Assembly: GCA_944470555.2 (NCBI GenBank)
Contig: OX104132.1
Location: forward strand, 8,689,755-8,753,754
Direction of reading: 5' to 3'
Source: Heterobilharzia americana
Lineage: Eukaryota > Platyhelminthes > Trematoda > Strigeidida > Schistosomatidae
Length of the DNA: 64,000 nt
Below, one piece after another: positions 57,561 to 64,000 of this stretch. Position 1 is the stretch's first letter; every line of letters starts with the position of its first letter. The notes beneath the pieces were generated by a model, which did no database searches, was not told where the DNA came from, and saw only the letters and a program-made list of their open reading frames with translations. The position numbers and the translations under genes are program-made.

Positions 57561-59720
57561 ACATAGCAGCCCATCTACTAACAGACTGTAGCAACGGGAA
57601 ATTAAAAGTATCAATAAACAAGAGTGTTGAAGCTAGTTATAAAGTTTTTCAATTGGTGAAAGGATTCAACAAAGCTGTGCGTCAGCTGATGTAGCTAATA
57701 TATGTGTTACGCATGCTTAACGGCCATCTACCTTATATGCACTGCTAGCTGGAGCACGATTAGTTTGAAAAAGACTGTGTCCAGATCAAACCAGAACACC
57801 AATCCACGAAATAACGGATTGTTATTGTGAGCAATGTTAGCTGTCTTCGACATGTTAGGAATCAATGATATGAGGCTATCGCTGGTATGGTTCGAAGTCG
57901 ACGAAATTCGCGTAAATGTCTTCAATTTTCATCTTTGAACTTACAAACATATCATTACTTTTCATTTGATGACATCTTTGTTGTTGGTGATTCTAATATT
58001 TTTCCCCCTGTTAGTTTTCTTTTCTATTGTATCACAAACTGTGGTAACTCGAACCGATGCATTTTTCCAAATCTTCGGCAAGATTTCGTCTGTATTTCCG
58101 AAATACTGTTTTTGGAACTATATGATAATTGTTCATCCGTAGTAAGTCAGCACTGACATACATATTTTTAACGGTTTCCATCTTTTTGTGAAGTTTTCCA
58201 AATCATAGTAATTATTTAAGTTACCATGTGTTAGAAAAGTTCTAAGCACTAAACGATCAAGCATTGTTTTGCTCTTCTGAGCTCATTCACTTGCTTTGGC
58301 TCAGTTACACAATAAATGTGACACTTATTGTAGCACAAAAACTTGTAATAAGTTATCTGTTTTCTTCATTGTACAATAACGTGTAGTCACGCTCACAATT
58401 TTGTGTAAAATGTCATCTGCTTAAAGAGTTTATACTTATAGTGATTGATACAGTACCATTGTTCGTTAATAGGACTTTATCTCTCATGATGTACAACAGC
58501 TGAGATAAAAATTAACATATTGTCACTTGAGAAGTGGAGGAGTTAAATAATTTTTAATTTCTTCTTGTTGTCTGTTAAACAACATCTATCTAATCACTTT
58601 TTAATGTAAAACCCAATGAATGCACACAGTTTCTTGTTGTGTACAGTCTTAGGTTTTTTGCAAAGGCTGTTGAAGTATCGAAAGGTGAGGTTGAGGCTAA
58701 AATCAGTAGTTAGGAGTTGTGTGAGATTTACGAGTGCAGTCAGCTGTGGCTCATCACTTTTCAGATACTCAACTATAAATAAGTAAGATTTGGGAAATAT
58801 TTAAGAGAAAGAAGTATGTCCTATGGCTAAGATAAAAGAGAACTGAACGTTCTTTTGTACACAAAGATTAAGCTGTAATTTGTGGGAATAGTCAAGGCTT
58901 CTGTGGTTTTACAGAATTTGGGATTAAACGTATCGTGAAAAAAATGTGATTATTCTCTCCTTAAAAAACAACTTTAAAACTACGATACAGGTTTTTAAGT
59001 GATCTAATTTCAGTGAGGCGGTCTGTCAAGTCAAGTTGGTTTATGCTGTCGTAGTTAATTTGAAGGCATAGTGTTGTTACAATTGATGTGCCTTGTTTTA
59101 CAATAGCGAATAGAGTACTTGTAGATTCTCACAGAGGAAACACACAAAGGCGCTTTTCACTCACTTATGCACAGAAAAGTTTGGGGTATCTGAGGCGAAT
59201 CACTTGAAGTTTAATTACAAGGATCACTCTTCAATTTCACTTAACTGTTCTTGACAGGTTGTTTTGATATTATAGTTCTAAATTAGTTTATGAATTCTTT
59301 TTTTAGATAGAATTGTTAGCTTGTTCAATATGTATTGTAGTTGGGTACAAACAGTTTTCGGCTTGGGTGTTTCCAAAACAGTTAATTCCACGTCAGTATA
59401 ATTTGTACCTGGAATTATTCCTTATTTGACAACAGAGGAAGGCCTCATTCATACCCTTTCTGTATGGTGTAACTGTAAAATGATTTTAAGCTTGTATATA
59501 TGCTTCAGTGTCTAGGTTAGTTTAACTGCACACTAAACTCAGTGGTTAACGAATTCATACAGATCACCTACTGTGGTCATATGATGACTATTCTAAGGCC
59601 GAACTGAATGAATAGCGAAAGACTTAATCAAATAGTCATGTATATAATATCTTCATTTATGTAAATTTAAGAACCAGAACATTAGTGAATTCAAACACTC
59701 ACTTTCATACTAAAAATAGT
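57560..59720. other. Intergenic with a possible RTE-A 3'-UTR relic
   Basis: The only recognisable part is at about 58010-58080, where CTGTGGTAACTCGAACCGATG resembles the RTE-A 3' UTR block. The rest is AT-rich with no gene seen. Confidence 0.4.
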
Positions 59721-59724
59721 CAAA

Positions 59725-60060
59725 TAACAAATAGATAAACGAAGTCAACGTAGAACTTCCCACACAAGTTCATTGGTTGAAGTTGTCACATTTCATAGTA
59801 ATATACAAAGTACAGGGGGATAGAAAAATACCAATATCAAAGGAGACAAAGTTGTATAACAGAATGAACCATCTGAAGAAAACGCTTAGTGCTAATATTC
59901 AAGCTCTAGAAGATGTCAATGAGTGAATTCATCAAGGCCATTGTAACTGGTTTTCAGCCACGTCAGTAAGTGTCCTCAACCACTGATTCTTACCACGTCG
60001 AGAACTCCAACTAGGCAGTCTACATCGCTCCAGACAACTCACACCAACAATCAAGGACTT
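59725..60060 (+). repeat. Dispersed repeat C (copy 2)
   Basis: GTCAACGTAGAACTTCCCAC and CAACCACTGATTCTTACC, then CTAGGCAGTCTACAT, match 5575-5720 with an additional internal segment of about 150 bp. Confidence 0.5.
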
Positions 60061-60064
60061 CGTT

Positions 60065-60860
60065 ATGGTAACCACTTGACTTACTTTAGGAGTTGCATCA
60101 GTCTTGATGACTTGGTTGCTGACAGAGCCTCAATTTGGATACAAAAGGTGAATGTGGCATTTGCACCATCTCTAGCACTGGTAATGTATTCGATTACTTA
60201 TCAGATGACAAGTATACTTCACTGCAATCTACTCTGTCTTGTTACAAGACTGTGAGGCATGACTATTGAAAGTGAGAGATATTAAGAAGTTACCAGCTTT
60301 TGTCTATAATTGTCTTCCTGTAGTTGGATCATCATGTGAGCAATGATTCAGTAAAACGCAGAGTACAAGGAAAGTCAGTCAATGAGATTAGGAACATTGA
60401 CAAACTTGAACACATCTTTCTGGTAAAGAACTACCACCTACTACCGATGCGTAGTGTTAGCCGAATTAGGACTTGGTTAGAAAGAAAATAAGTGTGACCA
60501 GATAAAGATGTGATACTACGTTATTAAGTCTTTAACTGTCGAACTGAGCCATATACGAAGGTGTAAGCTACCTGGTTAGTCTCTTCAAGATGGTTTTAGA
60601 CTCTTGGTGGTATAACTCAAAATCGATTACAACAGGGCAAATGTTTACACCCCTTATTCTCTTCAAAATTTTGAGCATTTTCATAGATCCTCATTTACTG
60701 ATTTCAAATCAAGTCATACCTTTTATTCTGCTTTAATGTGATTCTATTCTTTGCATGTTGCTATGGAGTGTATCAACTTGAAATGATGTATGTCATATTT
60801 TACATCGATCTGTGTAATGCATCATATTCATTTCATCAAGCCTGATGATGATCCGTCCAC
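60065..60860 (+). mobile_element. RTE-A fossil, C-terminus and 3' UTR
   Basis: Decayed match to RTE-A 43830-44690: ACTTACTTTAGGAGTTGCAT (TYLGSRI region), ATTTGGATACAAAAGGTGAA (ARIQKAR region), TCATGTGAGCAATGATTCAG, CTGTCGAACTGAGCCATATA, ending CCTGATGATGATCC like the (GAT)n tail. Confidence 0.7.
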
Positions 60861-60954
60861 CAGCCAATATATTAAAGTTGAGAGGACATCAAGCCTTTAG
60901 TGAAATCAATTATCCTTTACTCAAAAAGATACTACTGATAAAATCAGTACTACG

Positions 60955-61130
60955 GCGTCAATTGCCATTGGTTTAGGGAGATAAATTTTCAGCCAGTGGG
61001 TTACGGGTTCGATTTCTACTCCCGCTACCGAGGTTTGGGCAGCAGATAGTACCACTAACCCTCACACAATAGGTGTGATTCATTGCCTACTGCATGGATG
61101 TGCACAAGGTTGCTGACTACTTTTGTTCAT
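60955..61130 (+). repeat. tRNA-derived SINE (family E, copy 3)
   Basis: Box B TTACGGGTTCGATTTC, then GCTACCGAGGTTTGGGCAG, then CTACTGCATGGATGTGCAC, matching 6645-6835. Confidence 0.65.
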
Positions 61131-61189
61131 TTTGACCATCCAACACTAGACTAATCGAAGCACCATGCAGCTATTTCGTTGGGGAGACA

Positions 61190-61246
61190 GATGAAGAGAA
61201 CCTCGCACAGAAGCGCATCGACTCAAGTCGTCACACTTCACAGATA

Positions 61247-61249
<3 letters not shown>
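61190..61249 (+). repeat. Dispersed repeat C (copy 3, left part, interrupted)
   Basis: Left part of a repeat C copy, interrupted by the RTE-B insertion. The boundary word TTCACAGATACAT (61237-61249) recurs with a two-base change at 63087-63099, after which the repeat seems to continue. Confidence 0.45.

Positions 61250-61325
<76 letters not shown>
61248..61325. repeat. (ATT)n microsatellite, the 3' tail of the RTE-B copy
   Basis: About 26 uninterrupted units. On the minus strand it is an (AAT)n tail directly after the RTE-B terminal word GGGACAAATAA, so it probably grew from the element's own short 3' repeat. Confidence 0.9.
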
Positions 61326-63086
61326 TGTCCCTTGGTTTCCTGGTGGAACATAGGGCTTCAGTAGCACGTCCCCATTCCATTCTGTTCTCTGCAGTCTTTT
61401 GAAATTGGCTCCACGTCTGCCCAGAAGCTTTCATTTTTTGCTAACACGATCTCTTCTGTAAACTTGCTGGTTTTTGCCTGTAGATCTTCGAGTTTGTGAG
61501 ACATTAGACACAAGTTATCAGCAAAATCCAAGTCTCCTTCTGGGGTCTTTTCATCTGTCAAACAACGTATGCCCCTCTTCTCGCTCCTCACAGTTTGTTG
61601 CATGATCCCAATCCGGTTGAGTTGACCACAATCATGAAGATCATAGGTGATAGTAGACGGTAGCCTTGTCTTAATCATGTCTTCACTTCAAAGGCATCAC
61701 TGAGCTTTCCATTGTGAATCACTTGGCATGTAGCCTCATCATATGGCATATAGCCGCTGTTGAATGAGGTTGATAAGAGTTTGTGGCACTGAGACAGTAG
61801 TATTGAAGCAGTTGCCTGGCAAATCACTTGTCAGTCGATGCTGTCGAAGGCCTTTTCAAAATTGATGAAGTTGAGGTAAAGATCCAGTTGACTGCGATTC
61901 TATACTCTGTCCTGTGGTGATGCGTAGCGTAGCGTTGCGATTTGGTCCGCACATGATTTGTTCTTCCTGAAGCCGACCAGCCTGTTTTGGCCGTAATTTT
62001 GAATAAAGAGCATTTTTTAATCTCTCCAGGATGATGCGGCTTAATATTTTGCTTGGTGTGGACAGGAGCATGATTCCGCACCAGTTTTTGCAGAGACTTA
62101 GGTCTCCCTTCTTTGGGAGTTTTACAAGGTAGCCCTTCTTCCAATCAATGGGCAGGTACCTTCCCTTCCTTCCTTGTAAACCTTCTGCAATAGTGGTGTG
62201 GCGTGAGCATGTCCGCTGATGTCTCTGCGTCTGTTTTCAGTGCTCCTGGAGGAATTCCATCTGGTCCTGCCGCTTTCTCGGATTTCAGCAACTTTATGGC
62301 GTTCAGGACTTCGACTTTTGTTGGAGGATTTGTGTTCACTTGTAGTTCTGTGGCTGCAGCTGGTATTTCTGGACGAAGTGCAGGTGGTAGTCGATTCAAG
62401 AGTTTATTGAAGTGGTCAACCCATTACTTGCTTTGTTTCTCCTCTTTGGTAACTAGGTTTCCTTCACTATCTTTCATTGGTTTCATCTGTGTTGATCTCT
62501 TCCCAGAAATTAGCCTAGTTATTTGATATAGTGTTGTCAGGTCTCTCCTACCAGCAGCCTGTTCTGCTTCACTTGCCAATGTGTCGTAGAAGTGTCTTTT
62601 GTGTTTGCGCTCACTCTTCTTCACTTCTTTGTCCAGTGTAGTGTTGCATAGGTTGTGTTCAGTTCCTCTTTTCGTTGTCCATCCTTGCACTGGTTTATCT
62701 TCCTCTCCTCTATCAGCTTCTATGTTTCCATGGAGATCCATTCCTTGTCTTGTTTCTTCTTCCTTCCGAACACGGTTATGCAGGCTTCTTTCCACATCTC
62801 TTTCAAAGAGTTCCAGTGCTCATCCATACAGGTTTCTTCAGGGATGTTGCCTAATGTCCCCCATTTTGTCTTGATGGCTGACGTGAAGATGTCCTTTGTA
62901 GTTTCGTCCATCAGTTTCTGTTCTGGGTGTTGAACTTGAACTACGGTCTATCACCAAGTTCCCTGAAGGCTTTTAACTTGATTTTGTAGGTTCCTCGCAC
63001 TAGATAGTGCGTGGTCTCAACCACCTACATCTGCTCTCCGTCCTTGATGTTGTGTCCAGTAGGCTGCGTTTCCACTTTCTTGAGAT
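61326..63086 (-). mobile_element. RTE-B LINE, defective, 5'-truncated and internally deleted (minus)
   Basis: The reverse complement matches 46885-48490 of the plus copy almost base for base, then skips most of the RT C-terminus (about 0.7 kb) and resumes at AGACTGCAGAGAACAG to the 3' end. It is flanked by an imperfect 13-bp duplication (61237-61249 and 63087-63099, two mismatches). It lies about 0.6 kb upstream of the RTN4IP1-like exon. Confidence 0.85.
61358..62911 (-). pseudogene. RTE-B ORF remnant (minus copy)
   Basis: Broken frames at 62424-62795, 62145-62399, 61824-62144 and 61358-61678. Two of them (123 and 106 codons) translate identically to frames of the plus copy at 47170-47541 and 47819-48139. 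Near 62237 it keeps two bases that the plus copy lacks near 47730. The palm motif reads DLDFADNL, as in the plus copy. Confidence 0.82.
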
Positions 63087-63310
63087 TTCACAGTAACATG
63101 CGATGAATAAGTGGACAGAACAAGAGTGATATCAAAGTGTACAAAGGTGTGTAGGTGGAGAAAAAATATATAAATAATGGTCAGTGTAAGTATTCAATCT
63201 TTAGAAAACTTTATAGATTGACTACATCCGAGCTATTGTAATTTATTTTGAGCTGTCACCAAGATTTTGGTCGTCCCTAGAACTCAACGGGATAGTCTGC
63301 ATCACCGCAC
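63087..63310 (+). repeat. Dispersed repeat C (copy 3, right part)
   Basis: TTTCACAGTAACATGCG aligns with TTTCATAGTAATATACA of the copy at 59725. CTAGAACTCAACGGGATAGT resembles its later block. It is separated from its left part by the RTE-B insertion. Confidence 0.4.
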
Positions 63311-63691
63311 ACGGATCAAATCAAGATTCAAAGTCTCATCACCGGTGTTACTGGTGAGTTTAATTTCACGCAACTGACATTTTCAGGATAATTTAATTTC
63401 TTTGAGAGACTAGCAAAAACTCGTAAAATGGTTCATTAGTTTTTGGAAAATTATTATAAAGTGGAAACTTCCATTGGAAGGAAGGCTTCTTTTCGTACAT
63501 AATTTCGTTTTGATTCACTTTAATTCTGGTGAGATAAGCAATAAAAACACTACTTGTTCATCTAATCAACCTATCTCGCTGTATTTTTTGTTTCTATTTT
63601 TTCGAAGTGATTTATGAAATCCTCCTCGGTAATAGATATTTTTTCTTTTCTTCTTTTATTTTCCGTTTCAGGATATTTTCATTTATAAGTG

Positions 63692-64000
63692 ATGTATAAT
63701 ATGGCACAACAATTACCAAAGACTATTTCAGCATGGCAGCTGATGAATTTCCTACGACCTGGTACAATCGATATCACATCCGAGTTGCATCTAACAAAGA
63801 CTAGACGTATGCCTAGCATAATGAGTCCCGATCAGCTACTTATCAAAGTTAAAGCTGCTTCATTGAATCCTGTGGATTCCTTACTCATCTATGGATATGG
63901 TTCTTCTAGTTTTAATCTACTACGTCGTTTAACATCAAGTTATGGATACTTTGGAGTCCCCGATATAGAAAATACTATTATATCAGAAAGCTCTGGTTTC
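63692..64000 (+). CDS. RTN4IP1: RTN4IP1-like NAD(P)H/quinone oxidoreductase, first coding exon (partial)
   Basis: Medium-chain dehydrogenase/reductase family. RTN4IP1 is a mitochondrial NADPH oxidoreductase linked to coenzyme Q synthesis. The frame is open from ATG 63692 (in-frame TAA at 63686-63688) to the window end, 103 codons. A second Met follows at 63701. The GroES-like N-terminal fold is visible: KTISAWQLMNF, then DQLLIKVKAASLNPVDSLL, then YGYGSSSFNLLRR, which corresponds to the NPIDxxMRxGYG block of RTN4IP1. The sequence before the Met has a long pyrimidine run ending TTTCAG at 63671, so a 20-base 5' UTR follows a cis- or trans-splice acceptor. The cofactor-binding part lies beyond the right edge. 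Confidence 0.8.
   Translation, partial: MYNMAQQLPKTISAWQLMNFLRPGTIDITSELHLTKTRRMPSIMSPDQLLIKVKAASLNPVDSLLIYGYGSSSFNLLRRLTSSYGYFGVPDIENTIISESSGF

Noticed and set aside
57295..57591. 98-codon open frame
   Set aside because: It overlaps a decayed hammerhead SINE and shows no protein domain.
61146..61367. Open frames made of poly-Asn or poly-Ile
   Set aside because: They are translations of the (ATT)n microsatellite at 61248-61325.
1..64000. CRISPR arrays, operons or prokaryotic defence systems
   Set aside because: Intron-containing animal genes and LINE/LTR retroelements dominate; no regularly spaced short repeats or bacterial-type gene clusters were seen.

Overview
The window looks like the nuclear genome of a schistosome-type blood fluke (Platyhelminthes, Trematoda). 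Three things suggest this. Host genes are split by long AT-rich introns, with one very short first intron (43 bp). The retroelements are of kinds known from schistosomes: CR1- and RTE-clade LINEs, a CsRn1/Boudicca-type Ty3/Gypsy element with a CHCC Gag finger, a BEL/Pao relic and Penelope-like relics. There are also decayed SINEs resembling the hammerhead-ribozyme (Sm-alpha-type) family. The species cannot be fixed from the sequence alone.

Only three host genes are visible. (1) The 5' half of a nitrilase-family gene, NIT1 (deaminated glutathione amidase), lies on the minus strand with exons at 11007-11189, 10808-10963, 7545-7682 and 3294-3401; the exons with the catalytic Cys lie beyond the left edge. 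(2) A gephyrin homologue (two-domain molybdenum-cofactor enzyme) is encoded almost entirely by one 2-kb exon at 53363-55392 on the plus strand. (3) The first coding exon of an RTN4IP1-like NAD(P)H/quinone oxidoreductase starts at 63692 and runs off the right edge.

Most of the rest is retroelement. 1-1775: decayed RTE-A copy (minus). 1985-2717: Penelope-like fragment. 3294-11189: NIT1, with SINE and repeat relics in its introns. 11264-17112 and 20991-29285: two inverted, almost identical copies of a defective CR1 element (CR1-A) around a 3.9-kb spacer of older CR1 and BEL relics. At the same site both CR1-A copies carry a Gypsy insertion flanked by ATAG; in the left copy it is a solo LTR, in the right copy an internally deleted element with two LTRs. 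29300-31800: a second CR1 family (CR1-B), internally deleted. 34395-34976: RTE-A 3' fragment with a clean target-site duplication. 37140-40722: RTE-A fossil, into which an apparently intact full-length RTE-A (40737-44685) has inserted in the same orientation. 45240-45740: further RTE-A fossil. 45950-49290 and 61326-63086: two opposite copies of a defective RTE-B element sharing the same lesions. 49665-52860: SINE, Penelope-like and RTE relics. 55460-61250: intergenic DNA with SINE and RTE relics.

The three host genes show no functional link. The main observations are the inverted CR1-A pair with its Gypsy/solo-LTR asymmetry, the intact RTE-A whose 5' end can fold into an HDV-like pseudoknot and whose open frame has no AUG before the endonuclease, and the shared lesions of the two RTE-B copies. 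No bacterial-type operon, CRISPR array, rRNA gene or convincing tRNA gene was seen. Names RTE-A, RTE-B, CR1-A, CR1-B and CR1-C are local labels.
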